This document shows, piece after piece, positions 54,173 through 63,877 of a stretch of DNA of 64,000 nt. The stretch is from the NCBI GenBank assembly GCA_945939115.1, contig CAMEVC010000008.1, forward strand, positions 1 through 64,000. Direction: 5' to 3'. This stretch comes from an uncultured Eubacterium sp. Its GTDB lineage: Bacteria > Bacillota > Clostridia > Lachnospirales > Lachnospiraceae. The stretch's first letter is position 1. Each line of letters opens with the position of its first letter. The position numbers were made by a program, and so were the translations under genes. The notes beneath the pieces were generated by a model. The model was not told the origin of the DNA. It saw only the letters and a list, made by a program, of their open reading frames with translations, and did no database searches.

Positions 54173-54703
54173 ATGAATAATAAGAAGAAAATATCCAGCC
54201 TTTTATTCTATATATTGGGAATAGTTGTTCTTACAGAGCTTGACCAGATAACCAAGGCACTGGCAGAGGCTGCACTTTACAACAAACCGGATTACCACAT
54301 TATAGGAGATGCTCTTGTATTTTCATACCTTAGAAATTCCGGAGCAGCATGGGGGATGTTAAGTGGAAAGATTAATCTGTTTCTCGTGTTCACAGTTATA
54401 GTTGTATTGCTTATAACCTATGTTGTAATTAATATGCCTGCAGTTAAGAGGTACATACCACTTCTAATCACATGTACACTGTTAGTATCAGGAGCCGTTG
54501 GCAATTTTATCGACAGGGTAAGATTCGGATATGTAAGAGATTTTATATATTTCAAGCTTATTAATTTTCCGGTATTTAATGTGGCAGACTGTTATGTGAC
54601 TGTCTCAGTTATATTGTTTATTATTCTGATACTCTTCGTATACAAAGAAGAGGAATTTGATTTTATCAGGCTTTCTAAGAAAAAAGGTGATAATAATGAC
54701 TGA
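54173..54703 (+). CDS. lspA: Signal peptidase II
   Basis: LTELDQITKALAE, RNSGAAWGML, GNFIDRVRFGYVRDFI, FNVADCYV. Confidence 0.95.
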   Translation: MNNKKKISSLLFYILGIVVLTELDQITKALAEAALYNKPDYHIIGDALVFSYLRNSGAAWGMLSGKINLFLVFTVIVVLLITYVVINMPAVKRYIPLLITCTLLVSGAVGNFIDRVRFGYVRDFIYFKLINFPVFNVADCYVTVSVILFIILILFVYKEEEFDFIRLSKKKGDNND

Positions 54704-55628
54704 TTCAATACAGGATTCAATCCTTATTCCGGATATAGAGGATAGAGGAGCAAGAATTGATAAATATCTCTCACAGGAACTGGAGGATATATCAAGGTCG
54801 CGTATCCAGAAGCTTTTAGATGATGGAAATATTACAGTGGATGGAAGAATTGTCAAATCTAACTATAAGATTAACGGCGGCGAGAATATTAACGTTACAG
54901 TTCCGGAACTGATTGTGCCACAGATACTTCCCGAAAATATCCCACTGAATATTATATATGAAGATGATGATATAATACTTATTAACAAGCCTAAAGGGAT
55001 GGTAGTACATCCGGCGGCAGGACATTATACAGGAACTGTAGTGAATGCTCTTATGTATCACTGCAGGGATAATCTTTCAGGAATAAACGGAGTATTAAGA
55101 CCGGGAATTGTCCACAGGATTGATATGAATACCACAGGAGTAATAGTTGCCTGCAAGAATGATAAGGCGCATAATGATATTGCTAAGCAGCTTGCAGTAC
55201 ATTCGATTACGAGAAAGTATTATTGTATTGTACATAACAGGTTTTCAGAGGAAGAAGGCACAGTAGATGCACCTATCGGAAGAAATCCGAAGGACAGGAA
55301 GCTTATGGCTGTAGACAGGAAGAATGGAAAACATGCTGTAACTCATTACCGTGTTCTTGAGAATTTTGACAAATACAGCTTTCTTGAATGTCAGCTGGAG
55401 ACAGGAAGGACACACCAGATCAGAGTTCATATGGCGAGCATAGGGCATCCCATACTTGGGGATGATGTATACTGTCATTCCAGAAATGGATTCAGGCTTC
55501 AGGGACAAACATTACATGCCGGGGTGCTTGGATTCATACATCCATCAACAGGAGAATATATGGAGTTTCAGGCTCCGTTACCGGAATATTTCGAGAAACT
55601 TCTGGATGGATTCCGCAACAATGCATAA
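54696..55628 (+). CDS. rluD: RluA-family 23S rRNA pseudouridine synthase
   Basis: S4 domain, INKPKGMVVHPAAGH, GIVHRIDMNTTGVIV, GRTHQIRVH; overlaps lspA stop. Confidence 0.92.
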   Translation: MTDSIQDSILIPDIEDRGARIDKYLSQELEDISRSRIQKLLDDGNITVDGRIVKSNYKINGGENINVTVPELIVPQILPENIPLNIIYEDDDIILINKPKGMVVHPAAGHYTGTVVNALMYHCRDNLSGINGVLRPGIVHRIDMNTTGVIVACKNDKAHNDIAKQLAVHSITRKYYCIVHNRFSEEEGTVDAPIGRNPKDRKLMAVDRKNGKHAVTHYRVLENFDKYSFLECQLETGRTHQIRVHMASIGHPILGDDVYCHSRNGFRLQGQTLHAGVLGFIHPSTGEYMEFQAPLPEYFEKLLDGFRNNA

Positions 55629-55649
55629 GGGTATAACAAGGAGGGCGCA

Positions 55650-56192
55650 TTGAGACGTAAGGAGTTTATAGATATTATTCTGAACAGTATTTCTGATACA
55701 TTTGACATATACCATAATTACTGGTTTGAGGGAAGAAAGTTTGTTATTTATGCATACAGTTATAACAAGAAGGACAGATTTTCCACAACAGAGGATGCTA
55801 AGTTATGGGATTCTAAATGTTATGAACACCTGTTTTTTATTAATTGTGACACGCTTGGTATGCAGCAGCTTGAGGATTTGTATAATTTCGCAGTGGAAAA
55901 GATTGAACCACATTTTGTGAGAGGTGACGGAAAGCTGCCTGTTAAGAATCATATGTACACACATATTTCCTTCATAATAATAACGCGTAATCAGATATTA
56001 CCTGAGGTTGAGAAGGAATTGAGAAATAAGAACTTCAATAAGAATTATATGTTTGGTGCAAGAGGTTTTTCTAATATCAGACTTGTATGTGTGACACCGA
56101 GCAGATACAGTGTAATATCTAATAAATCAGGAACTAAGATTGCAGAGTTCCTGACTGAGATACTTCTGCATATTGACCATTTTGAAGAATAG
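55650..56192 (+). CDS. Uncharacterised protein
   Basis: TTG start with GGAGG RBS; 180 aa; no recognised motif. Confidence 0.6.
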   Translation: MRRKEFIDIILNSISDTFDIYHNYWFEGRKFVIYAYSYNKKDRFSTTEDAKLWDSKCYEHLFFINCDTLGMQQLEDLYNFAVEKIEPHFVRGDGKLPVKNHMYTHISFIIITRNQILPEVEKELRNKNFNKNYMFGARGFSNIRLVCVTPSRYSVISNKSGTKIAEFLTEILLHIDHFEE

Positions 56193-56296
56193 TTGTATTT
56201 CTTAAAGTTTTATATAGTTGTAGATTTTAGTACAGAAGTAGGTTATAATCTTTATATAATTATATCGTATACAATTGAAACCAGGAGGTAGGAATT

Positions 56297-56935
56297 ATGG
56301 ATGAGAGAACAGTTATTACTATCGGACGAGAATTTGGAAGCGGAGGACATGAGATAGGCATGAAACTGGCAGAGAAGCTGGGGATAAAGTGCTATGACAA
56401 GGAACTGCTTGAACTTGCAGCTAAGGAGAGTGGACTTTGTGAAGAGCTTTTCGCATCTCAGGATGAGAAGCCTACCAACAGCTTTCTTTATTCTCTTGTT
56501 ATGGATACATATTCACTAGGATATACTAATTCATATGTGGATATGCCAATCAATCACAAGGTATTTCTTGCACAGTTTGATGCAATCAAGAAACTTGCAG
56601 GAAGAGAATCCTGCGTTATTGTAGGAAGATGTGCAGATTATGCATTGGAAGATAATCCATATGCAATCAGTGTTTTCGTTAAAGCAAGCCTTGATGAGAG
56701 AGTGCAGAGAATTAAGAGAATATATGAACTTAATGATTCTAAGGCTGCTGACCTTATCCAGAAAACAGATAAGAGAAGAGCAAGCTATTATAATTACTAT
56801 TCAAGCAAGAAGTGGGGAGAGGCAAAGAGCTATGATCTGTGTATTGACAGTGGGCTTGTTGGCGTAGATGGTGCAATTGATATAATTCTTAAGTTTATTG
56901 AACTTAAAGAGAAGAATATAGGCAAAGATATCTAA
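56297..56935 (+). CDS. Cytidylate kinase-like family protein
   Basis: ITIGREFGSGGHEIGMKLAEKLGIKCYDKELL, IVGRCADYAL. Confidence 0.9.
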   Translation: MDERTVITIGREFGSGGHEIGMKLAEKLGIKCYDKELLELAAKESGLCEELFASQDEKPTNSFLYSLVMDTYSLGYTNSYVDMPINHKVFLAQFDAIKKLAGRESCVIVGRCADYALEDNPYAISVFVKASLDERVQRIKRIYELNDSKAADLIQKTDKRRASYYNYYSSKKWGEAKSYDLCIDSGLVGVDGAIDIILKFIELKEKNIGKDI

Positions 56936-56955
56936 TAATACATGGTTTGGTAGTT

Positions 56956-57669
56956 ATGGATTTTAATAGTTATAAGAGAACGAAGAAATTCGATATTAAG
57001 AGATGGTTTAAAGGGTCTAATCCGCTCATATACCTTGTTATTCTTATACTGATGGTAGTTGCACTACTGTTTGTTCTAAAGACTGTTATTAGTATGCATA
57101 ATAACAACAAGAAAGAAGATTCAGTGAAAGAAGAGAGTTCTTCAGCGGATGAATCGAAGAAGGAAGTTATTACAGAGACAGAAACTGTCGCCAAGAATCA
57201 GTCTTATTATATTAAGATAAGCATAGATAAGCATACTTTAGTTGTTTATCAGATGGATTCGGACAGGGAATTCACTATTCCGGTTAAAGCCTTTAAGGTG
57301 GCGATTGGTCCCAAGGTAAGTCCTGATAAAACAGCTATTTCTGAGAAGACCATATGGAGAAAGATAACAGATATCTATTATGTGCGTTATTCTTCAAGAC
57401 TAGATAATGCTGAATATCTGAGTTCTGCAGCATATTACAGCCAGAGCGATTATAATCTTAATCCTAAGTCATATAATGCTATTGGACAGAATGTTACAGA
57501 AGGTTCAATACTTATGACTTCTGCCAATGCCAAGTGGATATATGAGAATTGCGGTGCTAAGACAACAGTGGAGATATTGCAGGATTTTGATATTAGCCCT
57601 GATATTAAAGTTGAGGAGCCGGTGAGAATCGCAGATAATGCATACAAAGACCCTTCAGATGAGAAATAA
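56956..57669 (+). CDS. Membrane-anchored degenerate L,D-transpeptidase (YkuD)-like protein
   Basis: N-terminal TM; YYIKISIDKHTLVVYQ and SANAKWIYENCGAKTTVEI match YkuD flanks; SxGC motif is EGSILM. Confidence 0.7.
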   Translation: MDFNSYKRTKKFDIKRWFKGSNPLIYLVILILMVVALLFVLKTVISMHNNNKKEDSVKEESSSADESKKEVITETETVAKNQSYYIKISIDKHTLVVYQMDSDREFTIPVKAFKVAIGPKVSPDKTAISEKTIWRKITDIYYVRYSSRLDNAEYLSSAAYYSQSDYNLNPKSYNAIGQNVTEGSILMTSANAKWIYENCGAKTTVEILQDFDISPDIKVEEPVRIADNAYKDPSDEK

Positions 57670-57773
57670 TTTAATATTTTAGAGATTATAATCCCTTGTT
57701 ATACTTTTTATTAAGCATAATCTATGTTATAATAGATGCATTCGTGTTTAAGAAAGGATAATAAGGGATTTTT

Positions 57774-59303
57774 ATGTCAAACGCAATTATTTTAACAGCC
57801 ATTGTGCTTTATCTTGGAATGGTAGTATGTATTGGAATTGTATGTTCCAGAAAGAATAGTAATGTAGGTGATTTCTATCTTGGTGGAAGAAAGTTGGGAC
57901 CTATTGTAACAGCAATGAGTGCTGAGGCATCAGATATGAGCAGTTATCTGCTTATGGGTGTTCCGGGACTTGCATATCTTACAGGCCTTGCAGATGCAAC
58001 ATGGACAGCCATTGGACTTGCTATTGGTACATATCTTAACTGGCTTATTGTAGCTAAGAAGATACGTTTATATTCTCACGGATATAGGGCAATTACACTT
58101 CCAGATTACTTTTCGAAGAGATTTGGGGATGATAAGCATATCATTACATTTATTTCAGCAGCAATTATTGTAGTTTTCTTTATACCGTATACGGCATCCG
58201 GATTTGCTGCGTGTGGAAAGCTGTTCAACAGTCTGCTTGGATTTGATTATCATGCGGCAATGATTATCAGTGCAATTGTAATTGTTCTGTATTGTACACT
58301 AGGCGGTTTTCTTGCTGCCAGTACTTCCGACCTTGTGCAGAGTATAATCATGACATTTGCACTTGGTGTTGTTGTAGTATTTGGTATTGTGCAGGCTGGA
58401 GGACTTGATGTAGTAATTGATAATGCCAAGGCACTTCCGGGATATCTTGACATGTTCCATACTCATATTGCTGAAACAAATGGTTCGGGTGATTATGGAT
58501 TTTTCAAGATAATATCTACGCTTGCCTGGGGACTTGGATATTTCGGTATGCCACATATTCTTCTTAGATTTATGGCAATTGAGGATGAGAATAAGTTAAA
58601 GATTTCAAGAAGAATAGCAACAGTATGGGTATTTATCTCGCTTATTGTGGCAACTTCAATCGGAGTAATCGGTTTTTCTCTTTCTAAGGCCGGGGTTATT
58701 GATACACTTGTTGGGAATGATTCAGAGACTGTAATTGTAAAGATAGCACATCTGCTTTCATCCTTTAACCCTGTTGCAGCATTTATTGCAGGAATTATAC
58801 TTGCAGGAATTCTTGCAGCAACTATGTCAACTGCAGATTCGCAGCTTCTGGCCGCTTCATCAGCTATTTCCCAGAATCTGGCTGTTGAGTGCCTTCATAT
58901 TAAACTATCAGAGAAGAAAGCAATGCTTGTTGCAAGATTAACAGTAGTTGTAATCTCAATAATTGCTGTTTTCTTCGCGATGGACCCGGGAAGTTCTGTA
59001 TTTAACATAGTATCTTTTGCATGGGCAGGCTTTGGCGCTGCATTTGGTCCTGTTGTATTATGTTCATTGTTCTGGAGGAGAGCGAACAAATACGGCATTA
59101 TTTCCGGTATGATTGCCGGAGGAGCCATGATATTCATATGGAAGTTCGGTATAGCCAGGCTTGGTGGCATATTTGCTGTTTATGAGCTATTACCGGCATT
59201 TATATTTGCCACAATTGTTATTATTGTGGTAAGCCTTGTTACAGGAAAGCCTTCTAAGGATGTTATAGACAAGTTTGAAGAAGTTAAGAATATGAGCAGA
59301 TAA
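57774..59303 (+). CDS. putP: Sodium/proline symporter (SSS family)
   Basis: FYLGGRKLGPIVTAMSAEASDMSSYLLMGVPG, AATMSTADSQLLAASSAISQNL. Confidence 0.93.
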   Translation: MSNAIILTAIVLYLGMVVCIGIVCSRKNSNVGDFYLGGRKLGPIVTAMSAEASDMSSYLLMGVPGLAYLTGLADATWTAIGLAIGTYLNWLIVAKKIRLYSHGYRAITLPDYFSKRFGDDKHIITFISAAIIVVFFIPYTASGFAACGKLFNSLLGFDYHAAMIISAIVIVLYCTLGGFLAASTSDLVQSIIMTFALGVVVVFGIVQAGGLDVVIDNAKALPGYLDMFHTHIAETNGSGDYGFFKIISTLAWGLGYFGMPHILLRFMAIEDENKLKISRRIATVWVFISLIVATSIGVIGFSLSKAGVIDTLVGNDSETVIVKIAHLLSSFNPVAAFIAGIILAGILAATMSTADSQLLAASSAISQNLAVECLHIKLSEKKAMLVARLTVVVISIIAVFFAMDPGSSVFNIVSFAWAGFGAAFGPVVLCSLFWRRANKYGIISGMIAGGAMIFIWKFGIARLGGIFAVYELLPAFIFATIVIIVVSLVTGKPSKDVIDKFEEVKNMSR

Positions 59304-59328
59304 TTATTGATAAAGGTGTTTTGTATCT

Positions 59329-60042
59329 ATGATGTACAGTATTGCGATATGTGATGATGACAATTTAATAATTGAACAGATTGCAGATTGTTTACATAAA
59401 GCCTTTAATCAGCATAATGCCGAGGTAATTATTGATTATTATAATTCAGGTGATAAACTGCTTTTAAGTATTGATAATACTAAATATGATATCATTCTTC
59501 TGGATATTAATATGGAACCTATGGACGGATTTGGTGTTGCAGGGCTAATTGCAGTGAAAGACAAGAATGCTAAGATAGTTTTTGTTACATCCCATGAGGA
59601 AGTAGTATATGACAGCTTTGATTACAGACCATTTTACTTCATAAGGAAATCATTATATAGCAGTTATGTAGAGCGTATGGTTAATAAATTTTTTAAAATT
59701 ATTAGTCATGAGACTGATGTTCTGGTGGAGAATCATAACAGCATTATTAAAGTTAACTCATCGGATATTGAATATGCTGAGAGCGAGGACCACTATATTA
59801 CTATACATACCCATGATGGTGACTTTGTCTTACGAAAGAAACTCTCCGACTTTGAGCAGGAGATGAGTGGCTTCAATATGGCGAGAGCACATAAGAAATA
59901 TGTAATTAATTATCAATATGTCAGAAAGGTTGACTATGTTTCTGGTGAGGTAATAATGAAAGATGGTAAAAAGCTTAAGCTTGGACGCAGTTATAAGGAT
60001 ACATTCAAGAAAGGACTTGTACAGTATCACCGTACATTGTAG
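59329..60042 (+). CDS. LytTR-family response regulator (AgrA-like)
   Basis: REC (AICDDDN, LLDINMEPMDGFGVA); LytTR C-terminus (DIEYAESEDHYITIHT, FNMARAHKKYVINYQYVRKV). Confidence 0.93.
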   Translation: MMYSIAICDDDNLIIEQIADCLHKAFNQHNAEVIIDYYNSGDKLLLSIDNTKYDIILLDINMEPMDGFGVAGLIAVKDKNAKIVFVTSHEEVVYDSFDYRPFYFIRKSLYSSYVERMVNKFFKIISHETDVLVENHNSIIKVNSSDIEYAESEDHYITIHTHDGDFVLRKKLSDFEQEMSGFNMARAHKKYVINYQYVRKVDYVSGEVIMKDGKKLKLGRSYKDTFKKGLVQYHRTL

Positions 60043-60047
60043 AAAAA

Positions 60048-61163
60048 ATGAATCCATATTATATGATGATAGGAATAGGATATATATTATTGGCTGTTAT
60101 TGCTGTTATATTCTATAAGAAAATATCATTAATACTAAAGAAAAGAATAGGTGCAATGGCATATCCTGTATCTGTGCTGATAACAGTAGTAATTCCTGGC
60201 ATTATGTATGCGATTGTGCGATTAAGAACAATAAGGATATCCGCGATAAGTGCAAATGTATTATTATCTATTGTGGTATATATTATATTACTTGTAATCA
60301 CAGACGCCTTTTCATCTATAAGAAAAGGTAGTTTTTCAAGGTCTGACAAAATATATATTTTATTGTATATTTTTTTCTCGACGATACTTATAATAACCAA
60401 TATAGCATTATTTAGAACTTTGGGAAAACAATATTCCAGGGTTATTTTCATAATATGTATTCTTCAGTTTTTTTTATTGTATTTTTTCTATACAATCTCA
60501 AAGAGACTGTATGAGGAAAATTATAACGAAAAAGAAGCTGACAGACTGAGATATAAGGTTAATTCCAGTGAAGAATATCTCGAAAATGTTATGTTAATGG
60601 ACAGGCAGATAAAGGTAATAAAACATGATATGAAGAGACAGCTTCAAATACTTACTAACCTTATAACTTTGGAAAAATATGACGAAGCAGCCGTGTTTCT
60701 AAGACAGTATGGAATGAGTCTTGAGAAAATACAGGATTATATACATACGGAAAATGCATTTGTTAATACTTTAATTAATAACAAAATAGAATATGCCAGA
60801 AATGAGAATATTGTTATTACATCAAGTATTCATAAGAAGATAAAGGAAATTGATAATTATGATTTATGTACTATTCTTGGTAATATTATAGATAATGCTA
60901 TTGAAGCAGAACTTCGTGAAGAACAGGATAAAAGGGAGATAGAAATATCTTCTTTCTGGGATGACGGTGATTGTGTATTTCGCGTTGGTAATTACATATC
61001 ACAATCAGTACTTGAAGAAAACAAAGAACTTAAGACAACTAAGACAGACAAGAAAAATCATGGCATTGGAACACAGATTATAAAGAGCCTTACGAAGAAG
61101 AATCAATGTAGTTATGATTATTACGAAGAAGGTAGTATGTTCTATTGTGAGATAAGATGGTAA
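60048..61163 (+). CDS. GHKL-domain sensor histidine kinase (AgrC-like)
   Basis: Multi-TM N-terminus; VIKHDMKRQLQILTNLI; LCTILGNIIDNAIEAEL; KNHGIGTQIIKSL. Confidence 0.92.
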   Translation: MNPYYMMIGIGYILLAVIAVIFYKKISLILKKRIGAMAYPVSVLITVVIPGIMYAIVRLRTIRISAISANVLLSIVVYIILLVITDAFSSIRKGSFSRSDKIYILLYIFFSTILIITNIALFRTLGKQYSRVIFIICILQFFLLYFFYTISKRLYEENYNEKEADRLRYKVNSSEEYLENVMLMDRQIKVIKHDMKRQLQILTNLITLEKYDEAAVFLRQYGMSLEKIQDYIHTENAFVNTLINNKIEYARNENIVITSSIHKKIKEIDNYDLCTILGNIIDNAIEAELREEQDKREIEISSFWDDGDCVFRVGNYISQSVLEENKELKTTKTDKKNHGIGTQIIKSLTKKNQCSYDYYEEGSMFYCEIRW

Positions 61164-61182
61164 TAATTCAAATATTTTATAG

Positions 61183-61223
61183 GCAGCTATTATGCATTAA
61201 AAGTGCATAATAGCTGCTTTTTT
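61183..61223 (+). terminator. Terminator after the LytTR two-component operon
   Basis: GCAGCTATTATGCA-N7-TGCATAATAGCTGC + T6. Confidence 0.85.
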
Positions 61224-61246
61224 GCAACTATACTAAAAAAATATGT

Positions 61247-61278
61247 CGTTCACGACACCACAGATACCGTTCACGACA
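61247..61278 (+). promoter_or_regulatory. Direct-repeat site CGTTCACGACA x2, 21-bp period: candidate LytTR operator
   Basis: Perfect 11-bp repeats at 61247-61257 and 61268-61278. Confidence 0.65.
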
Positions 61279-61284
61279 TTGGTG

Positions 61285-61313
61285 TTGAAATGGTGGGTTA
61301 TATGATTTATGCT
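61285..61313 (+). promoter_or_regulatory. Predicted promoter (TTGAAA-N17-TATGCT) downstream of the direct repeats
   Basis: 17-bp spacing, weak hexamers, consistent with an activated promoter. Confidence 0.5.
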
Positions 61314-61369
61314 TGATATATAAAGAATAAGGACATAAACATTACAAATTTAATTCTAAGGAGGTTTTT

Positions 61370-62146
61370 ATGAGATTAAATAGACTGAAAATTGTTTCCA
61401 GCTTATTCTTAATTACTGCGTTGTGCGGATGCACAACGCAGTCTGTGAATAATGCTAAAGAAATAGAAGAAAGTAATACATATATATATAAGTATGAATA
61501 TGAAACAGGCTCAGATGGACAGGTAGAGACACAGTATCATGAAGAAAAACCTTCCTTTGATGACTTTGGGACAGTAAAAGCAGAGACAGTGGAAACATTA
61601 AAGAATAAGAATGGAAACTTAAAGTTTGTAAGAATGAATGAAGTGTATAACTGGGGCGGAATGGAATGTTCAGTTACAGAAGCACATATATCAACATATG
61701 TAGATTACGCTTATGAAATATTGGATGATGATGTGGTTGAATATGTGCTTAAACAACTTAAAAAACCATTCCCTTCTGGCAGAGTTGAGAAAGAAAAAGG
61801 AAAGATAATGTGGGTAAAGGTTCATATAAAAAATCCCGGATTAAAGGATCAGGATTTAAATATGAATTCCAGTAATGTGACAGAAAAAACAGAAGGGGTA
61901 ATTAGACCGGGGGGAGGTGCCTTGAGTTTAATAGATCAGGAACTGTGGTTAAAGGGAGAGGCGCCACATAGAGGTACAGTAAGAATAAAAGCAAACTGTG
62001 AGCAGGATTTATGGTATGTATTTGATTATGGCTCATACAATACTGATTATAAATACTACATGTTAGGCTCATTTGGATATATATTTGACCCAAGTGATTA
62101 TTCAGGAATATTAATTGAATTAAATGACGTGAAGGATGAAGGATAA
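61370..62146 (+). CDS. Uncharacterised lipoprotein, tandem copy A
   Basis: Lipobox ITALCGC; RBS AAGGAGG. Confidence 0.75.
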   Translation: MRLNRLKIVSSLFLITALCGCTTQSVNNAKEIEESNTYIYKYEYETGSDGQVETQYHEEKPSFDDFGTVKAETVETLKNKNGNLKFVRMNEVYNWGGMECSVTEAHISTYVDYAYEILDDDVVEYVLKQLKKPFPSGRVEKEKGKIMWVKVHIKNPGLKDQDLNMNSSNVTEKTEGVIRPGGGALSLIDQELWLKGEAPHRGTVRIKANCEQDLWYVFDYGSYNTDYKYYMLGSFGYIFDPSDYSGILIELNDVKDEG

Positions 62147-62228
62147 CTGTATTAAGAAATATAATAACATATAATATGCAACTATGCATAATAGTAACAT
62201 ATATGTTTATGTCAATCAGGAGTAAGTT

Positions 62229-63005
62229 ATGAGATTAAATAGACTGAAAATTGTTTCCAGCTTATTCTTAATTACTGCGTTGTGCGGATGCACAACGCAG
62301 TCTGTGAATAATGCTAAAGAAATAGAAGAAAGTAATACATATATATATAAGTATGAATATGAAACAGGCTCAGATGGACAGGTAGAGACACAGTATCATG
62401 AAGAAAAACCTTCCTTTGATGACTTTGGGACAGTAAAAGCAGAGACAGTGGAAACATTAAAGAATAAGAATGGAAACTTAAAGTTTGTAAGAATGAATGA
62501 AGTGTATAACTGGGGCGGAATGGAATGTTCAGTTACAGAAGCACATATATCAACATATGTAGATTACGCTTATGAAATATTGGATGATGATGTGGTTGAA
62601 TATGTGCTTAAACAACTTAAAAAACCATTCCCTTCTGGCAGAGTTGAGAAAGAAAAAGGAAAGATAATGTGGGTAAAGGTTCATATAAAAAATCCCGGAT
62701 TAAAGGATCAGGATTTAAATATGAATTCCAGTAATGTGACAGAAAAAACAGAAGGGGTAATTAGACCGGGGGGAGGTGCCTTGAGTTTAATAGATCAGGA
62801 ACTGTGGTTAAAGGGAGAGGCGCCACATAGAGGTACAGTAAGAATAAAAGCAAACTGTGAGCAGGATTTATGGTATGTATTTAATTTTAGTTCATATAAT
62901 ACTGATTATAAATACTACATGTTAGGTTCATTTGGATATATATTTGACCCAAGTGATTATTCAGGAATTTTAATTGAATTAAATGACGTGAAGGATGAAG
63001 GATAA
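62229..63005 (+). CDS. Uncharacterised lipoprotein, tandem copy B
   Basis: Same protein as copy A apart from FDYGSYN to FNFSSYN. Confidence 0.75.
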   Translation: MRLNRLKIVSSLFLITALCGCTTQSVNNAKEIEESNTYIYKYEYETGSDGQVETQYHEEKPSFDDFGTVKAETVETLKNKNGNLKFVRMNEVYNWGGMECSVTEAHISTYVDYAYEILDDDVVEYVLKQLKKPFPSGRVEKEKGKIMWVKVHIKNPGLKDQDLNMNSSNVTEKTEGVIRPGGGALSLIDQELWLKGEAPHRGTVRIKANCEQDLWYVFNFSSYNTDYKYYMLGSFGYIFDPSDYSGILIELNDVKDEG

Positions 63006-63031
63006 AATATTTTGCAAGAGAGGGAAAATAA

Positions 63032-63877
63032 ATGCATGATTTAAATATATTGTTAAAGCTTGAATTTAAAAGGGCATTAAAAAGCAGATTGTTATATATT
63101 AGTCTGGCAATAGGAATAGCAATAGCAACAGGCTCGTTTATTAACAAGACTGTGCCACATATGGATGTTCTCAATGGATTTACAGGAAATGTTGCCTCTT
63201 ATCCGTTTTCTGTGTATAACTCATGGATGGGAAATTTTATGGGATATGAACCGTTTGCAACGGCGTATATTTATATATGTATGTTATATTCGGCATTACC
63301 GTATTGTGGATTATTTTCAATTGATAATAAGAATCAGTACATATTGCAGTATTACAGCAGGGTATCAAAGAATAAGGTACATGCTGCGAAATTTATTACA
63401 ACATTTGTTGTTGGGGGATTGTTAGTGTTTATACCAATATTCATTAATCTTGTTGCAACGATGATGTTTATTCCGGCATTATCTCCGGTAGAGAATGGCT
63501 TATTTATTGGAACAGGAAAATCTATTATGTCTAATCTGTTTTGTGACCATACTATGATATATGTATTTATATACTTATTGCAGTTTTTTATATATGGAGG
63601 GGCTTTTTCTGTAGTTTCATTAGCCGTTTCATTTACATTTAACAATGTTTTCTTAGTCGTTATATCACCATTTGTTGCTTATTATGGAGTTGGTGTTATA
63701 TCGTCACTATGCAAGAATTATCTTGGGTTAACATCTTTTAATCCAATGGTATATTTAAGCCCGTCATATCTGTTACCTAATGTAGGGTTAGTAGGTTTTA
63801 TCTTAGAACCTATAATAATTATAATTATATGTATGTTGGTTTTCTTTAGAAAGGGTGCAAATAATGAAGCGTTGTAA
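63032..63877 (+). CDS. ABC-2-type permease-like membrane protein
   Basis: LKLEFKRALKSRLLYISLAIGI N-terminus and six or so TM segments. Confidence 0.7.
   Translation: MHDLNILLKLEFKRALKSRLLYISLAIGIAIATGSFINKTVPHMDVLNGFTGNVASYPFSVYNSWMGNFMGYEPFATAYIYICMLYSALPYCGLFSIDNKNQYILQYYSRVSKNKVHAAKFITTFVVGGLLVFIPIFINLVATMMFIPALSPVENGLFIGTGKSIMSNLFCDHTMIYVFIYLLQFFIYGGAFSVVSLAVSFTFNNVFLVVISPFVAYYGVGVISSLCKNYLGLTSFNPMVYLSPSYLLPNVGLVGFILEPIIIIIICMLVFFRKGANNEAL

Larger units (their letters stand above)
61368..63005 (+). repeat. Tandem gene duplication, 859-bp period
   Basis: 61368-62023 reads identical to 62227-62882; tails differ at 7 positions. Confidence 0.9.

Noticed and set aside
61902-62189. Minus-strand ORFs over the lipoprotein 3' ends (also 62887..63174)
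   Set aside because: Duplicated antisense frames arising from the gene duplication; no RBS or motif.
61368-63005. Lipoprotein duplication as an assembly artefact
   Set aside because: Upstream sequences differ and the 3' tails differ at several sites; still worth long-read confirmation.
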